NCBI GenBank assembly: GCA_903932755.1
Contig: CAIZHL010000240.1
Coordinates: forward strand, 1-8,781
Source of the DNA: an uncultured beta proteobacterium
Lineage (GTDB): Bacteria; Pseudomonadota; Gammaproteobacteria; Burkholderiales; Rhodocyclaceae
Direction of reading: 5' to 3'
Length of the DNA: 8,781 nucleotides
This document shows positions 1 to 6,204 of this stretch, in pieces; positions within the stretch are counted from its first letter, which is position 1; each line of letters opens with the position of its first letter. The translations under genes and the position numbers were made by a program. Below the pieces are notes generated by a model, which saw only the letters and a program-made list of their open reading frames with translations, had not been told where the DNA came from and did no database searches.

Positions 1-724
1 GCCGGTTCAGTGCACCGGTCATGGGATCCCGGGTTGCCATGAATTCGAGTTCGGTGCGCAGGCGTTCGTTGGTGATGAGGATGAAGGCGATGGCCAGTCC
101 CAGCACCCCCAGTGAAAACATCGCGAGGAAGGCCTGCTGGATCAGGTCGCGGTCGAAGATGTCCTCGTTCTCGGTGATCCCGCCGCTGAGCGTGGTGATG
201 CGCCACACGGCCACCCCGGCGCCAAGGACGAAGAACAGGAACAGGAAGCGGCTGCCGAGTCCGCTCGGTTTGGCCTGCCAGGCCAGCACGGCGCCGGCGG
301 AAAACAGGACGATGTGGGCCAGGGCCATGAGGAAGATGCGGCCCTGGTAATGGTGGGTAACGTAGGTGAGGAAGGTGATCAGCAGCACCACCACGGCGAT
401 CCCGTCCAGCGCAGGACGCCACTTCACTTGCCGTCCCAGGTAGCGCTGCAGGCCGACGATCAGGAGGAATTGTCCAAGCAGCAGCGTGGCGCTGGGGAGC
501 ACGATGGACAGGAAATCGGAAAGCAGGCCGCGCATCGAGGAGAGGCCCGAGGCGACACCGATCAGGACCACGGCGACGGCCCATTCACCGAGTCCCTTGA
601 TGTCGTCGGGAAAGCTGCGCTGCTGCACCCACAGCACCAGCGCGCAGAAGAAGCCCAGCAGGTTTGCCACGAGCAGGAAGGTGCGCGGATTGATGAGCTC
701 CGTCATCATCGAAACGGAGTTCAT
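1..724 (-). CDS. Membrane-anchored diguanylate cyclase (GGDEF), 3' part cut by window edge
   Basis: This frame is open from the ATG at 724 to the window edge, giving 241 complete codons with no stop. About seven hydrophobic segments are visible, near residues 15-33, 46-64, 74-92, 106-122, 128-148, 158-176 and 196-217. A short linker follows, then TRDPMTGALNR at residues 231-241. That matches the conserved opening of GGDEF domains (D-x-L-T-G-L-x-N-R-R). The family makes cyclic di-GMP from two GTP in the cytoplasm, here probably controlled by the membrane sensor half. The catalytic GG(D/E)EF loop lies outside the window, so activity cannot be judged, and a C-terminal EAL domain is possible. No in-frame start lies upstream before a stop, so ATG 724 is chosen although its ribosome site is weak. 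The sensor half matches no named sensor family that I recognise. Confidence 0.85.
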   Translation of the reverse strand, partial: MNSVSMMTELINPRTFLLVANLLGFFCALVLWVQQRSFPDDIKGLGEWAVAVVLIGVASGLSSMRGLLSDFLSIVLPSATLLLGQFLLIVGLQRYLGRQVKWRPALDGIAVVVLLITFLTYVTHHYQGRIFLMALAHIVLFSAGAVLAWQAKPSGLGSRFLFLFFVLGAGVAVWRITTLSGGITENEDIFDRDLIQQAFLAMFSLGVLGLAIAFILITNERLRTELEFMATRDPMTGALNR

Positions 725-763
725 GGGGCAGTGGGCGGCAGGGCGAGGGCGGACATGGCCGAC

Positions 764-792
764 ATTCTAGTGATCGGCCGCGGCCGTGCCGG
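764..792 (-). promoter_or_regulatory. Candidate promoter of the GGDEF gene
   Basis: On the minus strand TAGAAT (769-764) matches five of six bases of the sigma-70 -10 element and lies about 40 bases before the ATG at 724. The hexamer 17 bases upstream (792-787, CCGGCA) is a poor -35, so the promoter would be weak or activator-dependent. The GC-rich palindrome CGGCCGCGGCCG (775-786) sits in the spacer. No experimental or comparative support can be seen. Confidence 0.3.
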
Positions 793-851
793 CCACTTCT
801 GAGGAATATTCCGGCAGCGGCGCGAGCGCGAAGGGTTTCCGGCGAACTTCT

Positions 852-868
852 GGCGCGGTTGCCGCGCC
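852..868 (-). terminator. Hairpin after the octahaem cytochrome gene
   Basis: GGCGCGG (852-858) and CCGCGCC (862-868) form a perfect 7-bp GC stem with a 3-base loop. It starts 22 bases past the stop codon of the octahaem cytochrome on the minus strand. No T-run follows, so it could be a weak intrinsic terminator, a 3' mRNA-stabilising hairpin or part of a Rho-dependent end. The rest of 725-889 holds only the candidate GGDEF promoter and a short palindrome at 803-812. Confidence 0.45.
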
Positions 869-889
869 TCACGGAAGCCGCTTGTCGGA

Positions 890-1639
890 TCAGTCTTCGT
901 TCCGCTTCCTGCCGGACTGTTTGTCGCGTTCCTGCCCGCGCCCCGGCATGCGGATGTCGTTTTCATCGGCGCTGCGGTGACACTCGACGCAGTTCTTGAA
1001 GTCGCGAATGCCTTCCTCAATGTGCTCGCGCCGGATCTTCTCGGGTGTGTGCTCGTGGCAGCCGTAGCAGGTATAGCTGGCGTAGTCGTTGCGCAGGTGA
1101 CAGGTCACGCATTTGACATTGTGGTCGCGGTCGAGGACGAAATGCTTCTTGTGGTCGAAGGTCGCGGGCACCCATTTCTCCTGGCTGTGGCACTGGCTGC
1201 AGTTGCCGGTGATCTGCTGGTGGAGGGAATCATTGGGCGACTTGTGGCAGGACTGGCATTCCTTGCGGGCATCGGCCTGCAGCAGGCCGTGGTTGAAGCG
1301 GCCCGAGATACGGAAGCGCTTTACGCCGGCATGATCGCTATGGCAGGCCAGGCAGTCCTGCTTCAGCAGCCGCTGATGGAATGGCGTGCTGGTCAGGGGC
1401 TTCTGGATCGGCTGCCCGAGGGTCGTGACTTTGCCGATCTCCTCCGGCTTGTGGCAGCTCGTGCAGCGTTCCGTCGTGGTCCCGGAAAACGCCGTGTGGC
1501 AGGCAAAGCAGTCGGTTTCGAGCTTGCTGTGGCCGGGTATCAGCTTTCCCGGGCCGACCATCAGATGGGGATAGACAAAGGCCAGGATGGCCAGGACGAT
1601 CAGGTTGGCCGCCAGCACGAACTTGAGGATCCTGCTCAT
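890..1639 (-). CDS. Membrane-anchored octahaem c-type cytochrome
   Basis: The 249-residue protein has an N-terminal hydrophobic signal anchor (about residues 5-24) and then a periplasmic region with eight CxxCH haem sites at residues 44, 59, 96, 128, 147, 177, 191 and 217. At least ten further histidines (for example 37, 88, 103, 117, 140, 163, 166, 173) could supply distal ligands, so bis-His haems of the cytochrome c3/c7 style are likely. Roughly one haem per 31 residues suggests an electron wire rather than a catalytic enzyme. The last 28 residues are highly charged and haem-free. The ATG at 1639 overlaps the TGA of the cytochrome b gene as ATGA, which implies translational coupling. A longer open frame to 1729 exists but lacks a signal and lies inside the cytochrome b gene. 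Inferred role: periplasmic electron acceptor of the operon. I recognise no named family member. Confidence 0.92.
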   Translation of the reverse strand: MSRILKFVLAANLIVLAILAFVYPHLMVGPGKLIPGHSKLETDCFACHTAFSGTTTERCTSCHKPEEIGKVTTLGQPIQKPLTSTPFHQRLLKQDCLACHSDHAGVKRFRISGRFNHGLLQADARKECQSCHKSPNDSLHQQITGNCSQCHSQEKWVPATFDHKKHFVLDRDHNVKCVTCHLRNDYASYTCYGCHEHTPEKIRREHIEEGIRDFKNCVECHRSADENDIRMPGRGQERDKQSGRKRNED

Positions 1640-2226
1640 CGCCAGCCCCAGAACAGGAAGATGCTGACGATGTGTCCGATGGACAGCACGGCAAAGGCGA
1701 TGAAGATCGGAATGTGCACCTTGCGCCACTTGGCCATGGCGTCAAAGGTCACCGCTTCCCAGAACACCGCCTGATCCACCTCGGCCTTGGACAAGCCGCG
1801 CAGCTGGTAATGCTCGCGCTGGGCCTGGACATGTTCGCGCGAGCGTGCCAGCAGCATTTTGCCGACCATGCCGCTGATGACATTGACGCCCATGGCGAGG
1901 GTGGCCAGCCACGGCAATATGGCATTGAAATGCACGCCGGCATGGAGCAGCACCATCCAGGAACCCAGCCAGGTGCCGATCTCGTGCATCTTGAGCCAGG
2001 ATTTGACGTTCCCCGACGCGATGACTTTCCGCTTGCGCAGGGAATAGAGCAGCGAGCCGATGATCAGAAGGGTGCCGGGGATGCCGAGATAGCGGCCCAC
2101 CCAGACCAGGTTGAGACGATGGAGCAGGTAGTCGCCGATGACGGTCGCCACCCCGAGCAGGGTCACCAGCAGCGTGAAGGGCAGGATGTGCTTGCGCCAG
2201 AGCGAGGCTGTGTCGGATGTATTCAT
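1636..2226 (-). CDS. Di-haem b-type cytochrome, five membrane helices
   Basis: The 196-residue protein has five hydrophobic segments, near residues 14-36, 46-63, 84-100, 102-125 and 171-194. His81 and His95 on helix 3 and His171 and His185 on helix 5 are each 14 residues apart. This is the classic spacing for two stacked bis-His b haems, as in ferric-reductase-type and cytochrome bc1-type proteins. The basic RKRK (64-67) after helix 2 and the charged loop before helix 5 predict a cytoplasmic N-terminus and a periplasmic C-terminus. One haem would then lie near the cytoplasm (81/171) and one near the periplasm (95/185). The start follows the reductase stop with no gap (TGAATG), and GGAGG (2236-2232) gives a good ribosome site. 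Inferred role: carry electrons from the flavin/Fe-S subunit to the octahaem subunit. Quinone exchange cannot be excluded. Confidence 0.87.
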   Translation of the reverse strand: MNTSDTASLWRKHILPFTLLVTLLGVATVIGDYLLHRLNLVWVGRYLGIPGTLLIIGSLLYSLRKRKVIASGNVKSWLKMHEIGTWLGSWMVLLHAGVHFNAILPWLATLAMGVNVISGMVGKMLLARSREHVQAQREHYQLRGLSKAEVDQAVFWEAVTFDAMAKWRKVHIPIFIAFAVLSIGHIVSIFLFWGWR

Positions 2227-3495
2227 TCAGGCCTCCAGCGTCACGGCGGTCCTGGGGGTGCAGACGCACATCAGGCAGCTACCGGGTTCGGGATCGCAGT
2301 CCGGAGATTGCAGGTACGACACTTCGCCGGAGCGGATGGTGGTCTGGCAGGTGCCGCAGCCGCCGGCACGGCAGCCCGAGTCGATGGCGATTCCCTGGGA
2401 TTCGGCAAATTCCAGCAGGCTGCCCGACTGCGGCGACCATTGCGCCGCTTTGCCCGACTTGGCGAATGTCACTGTGATGTCGCCGGCAGGCGCTGCAACG
2501 GCGTCCCCGGCAATCGCCGCGCCGGCATTGCGACGCTTGATGGAAGCCGGGCCGAAGGCTTCGAAGTGGATGTGAGAATCGGGTACGCCCCAGTCCTCCA
2601 GCGCCGTCACCAGTGTTTCCATCATCGGCGTGGGGCCGCAGATGTAATAGTGGAAGGGCTTCAGCGGCAATTCGATCCGGAACAGATTCACATCCACCCG
2701 TCCGTGGTGATGGAAGTCCTTGCCCGCCTGATCTTCCGCCAGCGGATCGCTGAAGCACAGGCGCAGATGAACGTTGGGGTGGGCGGCGGCGATTGCGCCC
2801 AAGTGGGCTGCAAAAGCGGTTTCCCTGCTGTTGCGCACGCCGTAGTAGAACCAGACCTCGCGCCCGGGCTGGTGCGCCTGGCACCAGTTGAGCATGCTCA
2901 GCATGGGCGTGATGCCGATGCCGCCAGCGATCAGGACGATGGGGCTGCTGCCCGGTTCGAGATAAAAGTGCCCCGAGGGCGCGCGCACTTGCAGCGTCGT
3001 ACCGACCTCGATATGGTCGTGGAAGAAATTCGAGGAACGCCCCGGGGGATGGATGCCGCCCGGCGCAGGGGGCACCCGCTTGATCGAAATGCGGTAATGC
3101 TCGGGGGTCGGGGCATCCGACAGCGAGTAGCAGCGGGTGATCTGTTCGCTGCCGCTGCCGTCTGCCTTGGGCGCGTCGAAACGAAAGGTGAGGAACTGGC
3201 CGGGCTTGAACGAGGGCAGCGGCTGACGATCTTCGGCTTCAAGGTAGAAGGAGCAGATGTGCCCGGACGAATCTTCGACGACGCGTCGCGCCACCTTGAG
3301 GCGACGGAAACCGGACCAGCCGGCCGCTTCCTTTTGCGGTACATCGACCGCGGGCAGCGCTTCGGCCGCTTCCGGCAGCCCTTGTCTGAGGCGGCTGTAC
3401 GACTGCCAGTGCTGCCAAAAGCTGATGCCGAGAAACAGTCCGACCTGCAAAGCGATGCCGAGGACTATCCAGAGCAGCAGGTTGAGAGACGTCAT
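2227..3495 (-). CDS. Membrane-anchored FAD/NAD(P)-binding oxidoreductase with C-terminal [2Fe-2S] ferredoxin domain
   Basis: The protein has 422 residues. An N-terminal helix (about 4-27) followed by basic residues anchors the soluble part, most likely on the cytoplasmic face. The ferredoxin-NADP reductase fold follows: RCYSLS (121-126) binds FAD, GGIGITPM (191-198) lies at the start of the nucleotide-binding domain, and CGPTPMM (286-292) is its C-terminal signature. A plant-type ferredoxin domain ends the protein, with Cys375, Cys380 and Cys383 (C-x4-C-x2-C) and a fourth ligand, probably Cys410, in CLMCVC. The order FAD-NAD-ferredoxin resembles HCP reductase (Hcr) and class IA oxygenase reductases, but no hcp or oxygenase gene is next to it. 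As first gene of the operon it would take electrons from NAD(P)H and pass them to the cytochrome b. The alternative is a reverse flow that reduces NAD(P)+ or ferredoxin. The ribosome site before the ATG at 3495 is weak. Confidence 0.9.
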   Translation of the reverse strand: MTSLNLLLWIVLGIALQVGLFLGISFWQHWQSYSRLRQGLPEAAEALPAVDVPQKEAAGWSGFRRLKVARRVVEDSSGHICSFYLEAEDRQPLPSFKPGQFLTFRFDAPKADGSGSEQITRCYSLSDAPTPEHYRISIKRVPPAPGGIHPPGRSSNFFHDHIEVGTTLQVRAPSGHFYLEPGSSPIVLIAGGIGITPMLSMLNWCQAHQPGREVWFYYGVRNSRETAFAAHLGAIAAAHPNVHLRLCFSDPLAEDQAGKDFHHHGRVDVNLFRIELPLKPFHYYICGPTPMMETLVTALEDWGVPDSHIHFEAFGPASIKRRNAGAAIAGDAVAAPAGDITVTFAKSGKAAQWSPQSGSLLEFAESQGIAIDSGCRAGGCGTCQTTIRSGEVSYLQSPDCDPEPGSCLMCVCTPRTAVTLEA

Positions 3496-3526
3496 GACTC
3501 GGGAATGCCCGGCAACTTGTTCATGA

Positions 3527-3541
3527 CCGGATGCTATCCGG
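3527..3541. repeat. Perfect 15-bp palindrome in the redox-operon leader
   Basis: CCGGAT, GCT, ATCCGG forms a perfect inverted repeat with 6-bp arms and a 3-base centre. It lies between the tandem CTTAAG site and the start codon at 3495. It could be an operator for a dimeric regulator or a leader-mRNA hairpin. On the minus strand it contains TAGCAT (3536-3531), a possible weak -10 element. Confidence 0.5.
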
Positions 3542-3546
3542 ACGAT

Positions 3547-3563
3547 CTTAAGAACAGCTTAAG
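3547..3563 (-). promoter_or_regulatory. Tandem CTTAAG-N5-CTTAAG site (PmrA/QseB-type box)
   Basis: Two identical CTTAAG hexamers (3547-3552 and 3558-3563) are separated by five bases, so their centres are 11 bp apart, one helical turn. From memory, this half-site and spacing match the boxes bound by PmrA/BasR and QseB response regulators of the OmpR family. The site is about 52 bases upstream of the reductase start codon, where an activator box should be. No strong -35 is visible, which fits an activated promoter. The binding protein is not in the window, so its identity is inferred. Confidence 0.5.
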
Positions 3564-3667
3564 CAATTGCCTGCAGTGCGCGTCACACCCTGCAGCTTAC
3601 ATGGTGCGGCGGAGATCCGGGCCGCCTGCGAAAAGTCGGCGCTGGCGCTACGGCGGCTGCGGTAAAT

Positions 3668-3686
3668 CCCCGCGACGTTTGCGGGG
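3668..3686 (-). terminator. Candidate intrinsic terminator after the EF-hand gene
   Basis: CCCCGC (3668-3673) and GCGGGG (3681-3686) form a perfect 6-bp stem with a 7-base loop, starting 19 bases past the EF-hand gene stop on the minus strand. The minus-strand bases after the stem read ATTTAC, a short weak T-tract. It would separate the EF-hand gene from the redox operon. The 3496-3705 gap otherwise holds the regulatory elements listed separately and two CTGCAG hexamers (3571-3576, 3590-3595). Confidence 0.5.
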
Positions 3687-3705
3687 CGATGCTTGAGCGC
3701 CGGAC

Positions 3706-4200
3706 TCAGTAGGACTTGTTCACCAGGTTCGATGCGCTGTCGGCGACGGGCAGGTCGGGATAGGCTTCGTGGTCCTGGTCGCCGCCGAGGAATTCATTGA
3801 AATCGCGGCTGCGCCTTTGCGCGATGCTGGAAGCCAGGTCGCGCGCAGCGGTTGCGCCGCCGGCCGCCGGCTGTTCATCCTTGAGGTACTCGGGTTTGAC
3901 GTATTTCGCCGCGGCGCTGCGGCTGGCGGCGTCGAGCGCCGCCGCAGCGCGCCGGTCGAGGGCCTGGTTGAATTCGACTTGCGTTACGTGGCCGTCGCGA
4001 TTGCCGTCGATTTCATCGAAGAACTGCGGCGCCCGCGGGAATTCGGCATAGGCTTCGGTGCGCGACAGGCGGCCGTCGCCGTCCTTGTCCGCGGCGCCGA
4101 AGCGCCGCTCGAAGATGTCCTGGCTGTAGTTGTCGGGGAGTTGTTGCGCCAGCGACCAGGCCGGGAGGCATGCCAGGCAAAAGAGCAAGCGACGTGTCAT
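3706..4200 (-). CDS. Secreted EF-hand calcium-binding protein
   Basis: The 164-residue protein begins with a signal peptide (MTRRLLF, then a hydrophobic core, likely cleavage after SLA near residue 18). Two canonical EF-hand loops follow. The first is at residues 38-49 (DKDGDGRLSRTE) and the second at 65-76 (DGNRDGHVTQVE). Both have acidic or Asn residues at positions 1, 3 and 5, Gly at 6 and Glu at 12, so both should bind calcium in the periplasm. The C-terminal half is alanine- and arginine-rich and unrecognised. ATG 4200 is chosen because AGGA (4212-4209) lies eight bases upstream; the longer frame from a TTG at 4221 puts charged residues before the signal. The gene is divergent from the lipoprotein gene and separated from the redox operon by a hairpin. 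Its partner or target is unknown. Confidence 0.85.
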   Translation of the reverse strand: MTRRLLFCLACLPAWSLAQQLPDNYSQDIFERRFGAADKDGDGRLSRTEAYAEFPRAPQFFDEIDGNRDGHVTQVEFNQALDRRAAAALDAASRSAAAKYVKPEYLKDEQPAAGGATAARDLASSIAQRRSRDFNEFLGGDQDHEAYPDLPVADSASNLVNKSY

Positions 4201-4299
4201 TTTCCGTTTCCTGAAATTCAAGCGATGCGATCGAGCGCGACAATATGCCCTAAATCATCCTCTCCGGCCACGGGAAAGATTGCGTGAGGGCAGGCCGGC

Positions 4300-4328
4300 T
4301 TGACCGCGACCGGATCCGCAGTGATACT
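4300..4328 (+). promoter_or_regulatory. Candidate sigma-70 promoter of the lipoprotein gene
   Basis: TTGACC (4300-4305, five of six consensus bases) is followed after exactly 17 bases by GATACT (4323-4328, four of six). Transcription would start near 4335, leaving a leader of about 48 bases before the ATG at 4383. A matching promoter for the divergent EF-hand gene was not clear in the same 182-bp gap. Confidence 0.45.
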
Positions 4329-4382
4329 TTCCGCGCCACCGTTCGATTTCCCTTTTCCAAACCGCTGACAAGGATCGCTCCC

Positions 4383-5045
4383 ATGAAACCCGGCCATTCA
4401 TCAAGTGCAGCTTCCCGTTTCGCGCTGGCCGCGGTCGTCGCCTTGCTGGCCGGTTGCGCCAGCACTTCGCTCACTTCAAGCTGGCAAAGCCCCGATTACC
4501 GCGGCGGGCCGCTGAAGAACATCGCCGTTTTCGTGATGGCGCAAGACGACGCGGTGCGGCGTTTCGCGGAAGACCAGGTGGTGCGCAAAATGCCGGCGGA
4601 AACCAGGGCCACGGCGAGTCATACGCTGTTCGACAAGCCCGAAAGGGACAAGGAAAAAGTGCGCGCCGCACTGATCAAGGCCGGCTACGACGGCGTGCTG
4701 GTTTCCCGCCTGGTGGCGGTGGACAAGTCGCAAACCTATATCCCGCCGCACACCCATTTCGTGCAGACCGGACCCTACGCGCTTGTCAATCCCTATTACG
4801 GGAACTTCGGCGGCTATTACGGCCAGGGCTATGCCGTGGTGCAGACAACGCCGGGTTATACGGTCGAAAACACGACCGTGGTGGTCGAAACCGTGCTTTA
4901 CAAGCTGCCCGAGGACAAGCCGATTTGGACCGGGACGACGCAGACCATCGATCCGCGCTCGCGCCCGGAAATGATCGAGGCGATCTCCCAACTGGTCGAA
5001 GCCGAAATGCAGAAGAGGGGCCTCATCGGCGGCGGCGCCAAGTAG
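4383..5045 (+). CDS. Uncharacterised outer-membrane-type lipoprotein
   Basis: I do not recognise a family for this 220-residue protein with confidence; its general look is that of DUF4136-like proteobacterial lipoproteins. The N-terminus has a signal peptide with a lipobox, LLAGC, and Cys25 should be the lipidated residue. Residue 26 is Ala, not Asp, so outer-membrane sorting is likely. A mixed alpha/beta region follows (about 34-115), then a Tyr/Gly-rich stretch (about 131-160) and a beta-like segment with WTGTTQTIDPRS (182-193) before a final helix. ATG 4383 is chosen because AAGGA (4370-4374) lies eight bases upstream and it puts the signal at the N-terminus; the frame extends to a GTG at 4284 without any signal. 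A good promoter lies upstream and a hairpin terminator follows, so it is probably transcribed alone. Confidence 0.85.
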   Translation: MKPGHSSSAASRFALAAVVALLAGCASTSLTSSWQSPDYRGGPLKNIAVFVMAQDDAVRRFAEDQVVRKMPAETRATASHTLFDKPERDKEKVRAALIKAGYDGVLVSRLVAVDKSQTYIPPHTHFVQTGPYALVNPYYGNFGGYYGQGYAVVQTTPGYTVENTTVVVETVLYKLPEDKPIWTGTTQTIDPRSRPEMIEAISQLVEAEMQKRGLIGGGAK

Positions 5046-5052
5046 GTTCGGC

Positions 5053-5077
5053 AGCGGAAGCGGGGGCCGCTTGCGCT
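5053..5077 (+). terminator. Hairpin terminator between convergent genes
   Basis: AGCGGAAGCGG (5053-5063) pairs with CCGCTTGCGCT (5067-5077): an 11-bp stem with one mismatch and a GGG loop, eight bases past the lipoprotein stop codon. The plus-strand bases that follow, GTTCTGTTC, are T-rich, so it best ends the lipoprotein transcript. Being nearly symmetric it may also slow transcription arriving from ydiK on the other strand. Confidence 0.65.
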
Positions 5078-5084
5078 GTTCTGT

Positions 5085-6152
5085 TCACTCGGTGGTGGCC
5101 TCGTCCCGGGCGCCGTCTATCCACGCCGTGAGCAGGGTATAAGTCACGGCCAGCACCACCGGGCCGACGAAAATGCCGACCAGGCCGAAACCCAGCAGGC
5201 CGCCGATGACGCCGGCGAATATCAGCAGCAGCGGCAGGTCGGCGCCTTTCCGGATCAGCATGGGGCGCAGGAAATTATCCAGGGTGGTGACCACCAGGCT
5301 CCATACCAGCAGGAAAACTCCCCAGCCGGTGTCGCCGGTCCAGAACACCCAGGCTACCGCCGGGAACAGGATCAGGCCCGGTCCGATCTGGGCGATGCAG
5401 AACATCAGCATCACCGCCGAGAGCAGCGCGGCGAAGGGCACGCCGGCGATGGCCAGGCCGATGCCGCCGAGCACCGTCTGCACCAGCGCCGTGACGCAGA
5501 CGCCGAGCGCCACGCCGCGGATCGCCTGTCCGGCCAGGATGACGGAGTTCTCGCCGTGATCGCCGGCGAGGCGGCGGCCGAAGCGCCTGATGCCGGCCGC
5601 TGCCGCTTCACCGCCCGAGTAAAGGATGGCCGAGAGGATCACGATCAGCAGGAACTGGATCAGCATGAATCCGACATTGCCGACCTTCGACAGCAGCCAC
5701 CTGCCCGATTGGGCCGCGTAGGGCTCGGCCCTCTCCACCAACGCCTGCGAGCCGGCATCGGCCAGCTGAATCCAGAACAGGTTCAGTTTTTCGCCGACCA
5801 GCGGCAGGCCGGCCACCCATTCCGGAGGTTGCGGCAGGCCCGCAGCAACCAGCTTGCGGGCGAGGTCGGCAAGTTCCCCGGCATGGCTGACGATGGTATC
5901 CACCGCCAGCAGGAGCGGCACGAACAGCAGGAGCAGCATGGCCAGCGTCATGGTCGCCACCGCCGGCGCGCGCCGGCCGCCGAAGCGCAGTTCCAGCGCC
6001 TTCAGCAGCGGCCAGGTGGCGACCACGATCATGGTTGCCCACACCGTGGCCGCGAGGAAGGGCAGCAGGACCCAGAGCGAACCCACGATCATCAGCAGCA
6101 GGCAGATGATGGCCAGTGTGGTGCGGGTCAGATCACGTTGGATTGCGGCCAT
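5085..6152 (-). CDS. ydiK: AI-2E family permease, YdiK type
   Basis: The 355-residue protein closely resembles E. coli YdiK along its length, as I remember that sequence. Shared segments include ATWPLL (45-50), QAIRGVALG (209-217), TALVQTVLGGIGLA (221-234), FWTGDTGWG (270-278), LDNFLRPMLIRKGADLPL (291-308) and GVIGGLL (314-320). About eight helices are visible in the family pattern: a cluster near residues 12-47 and 63-90, a soluble region near 92-160, and a C-terminal cluster from 161 to 345. Members are inner-membrane transporters; YdiK's substrate is not established, and the AI-2 export label comes from a relative. ATG 6152 is chosen because TGAGG (6163-6159) lies six bases upstream; the open frame reaches 6359 but that part overlaps hflX and is not membrane-like. 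It lies 121 bp downstream of hflX on the same strand, so co-transcription is possible. Confidence 0.92.
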   Translation of the reverse strand: MAAIQRDLTRTTLAIICLLLMIVGSLWVLLPFLAATVWATMIVVATWPLLKALELRFGGRRAPAVATMTLAMLLLLFVPLLLAVDTIVSHAGELADLARKLVAAGLPQPPEWVAGLPLVGEKLNLFWIQLADAGSQALVERAEPYAAQSGRWLLSKVGNVGFMLIQFLLIVILSAILYSGGEAAAAGIRRFGRRLAGDHGENSVILAGQAIRGVALGVCVTALVQTVLGGIGLAIAGVPFAALLSAVMLMFCIAQIGPGLILFPAVAWVFWTGDTGWGVFLLVWSLVVTTLDNFLRPMLIRKGADLPLLLIFAGVIGGLLGFGLVGIFVGPVVLAVTYTLLTAWIDGARDEATTE

Positions 6153-6183
6153 GCGGGGCCTCACGGAGGAAATCGGAAGGCAA

Positions 6184-6189
6184 ATTTTA
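6184..6189 (-). promoter_or_regulatory. Possible -10 element before ydiK
   Basis: TAAAAT on the minus strand (five of six -10 bases) lies about 31 bases before the ydiK ATG at 6152. It stands out in a GC-rich background. No acceptable -35 is seen 16-18 bases upstream, so this is only a candidate. Confidence 0.25.
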
Positions 6190-6204
6190 CCGGAAGGCAG
6201 GGCA

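Noticed and set aside
803..812. Ten-base palindrome GGAATATTCC in the 725-889 gap
   Set aside because: It is a perfect palindrome, but short, with no second copy in the window and no clear position relative to a promoter. Too little to call an operator.
1640..1729. N-terminal extension of the octahaem cytochrome
   Set aside because: The extra 30 residues lie inside the cytochrome b gene, are not signal-like, and would bury the membrane anchor. The ATGA overlap at 1636-1639 explains the start.
977..1774. A 265-codon plus-strand open frame opposite the octahaem cytochrome
   Set aside because: The minus strand has eight haem motifs and a signal anchor; the plus-strand product is an Ala/Val/Gly-rich artefact of the same GC-rich codons.
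1672..3696. A 674-codon open frame on the plus strand, antisense to the redox operon
   Set aside because: Its product is rich in His, Gln, Gly, Arg and Asp with no domain, and it mirrors two well-supported genes on the minus strand. Long antisense frames are common in GC-rich DNA. A lack of codon-position conservation in relatives would confirm this.
3601..3696. Possible 31-codon plus-strand small gene in the gap upstream of the redox operon
   Set aside because: It is only the tail of a long antisense frame, is arginine-rich without a ribosome site, and overlaps a terminator hairpin of the opposite gene.
4201..4221. TTG-initiated extension of the EF-hand protein
   Set aside because: The ATG at 4200 has a better ribosome site and gives a standard signal peptide; the extension includes the ribosome site itself.
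4284..4382. GTG-initiated extension of the lipoprotein
   Set aside because: It would place an arginine-rich stretch before the signal peptide and cover the predicted promoter; AAGGA sits at the right distance from the ATG at 4383.
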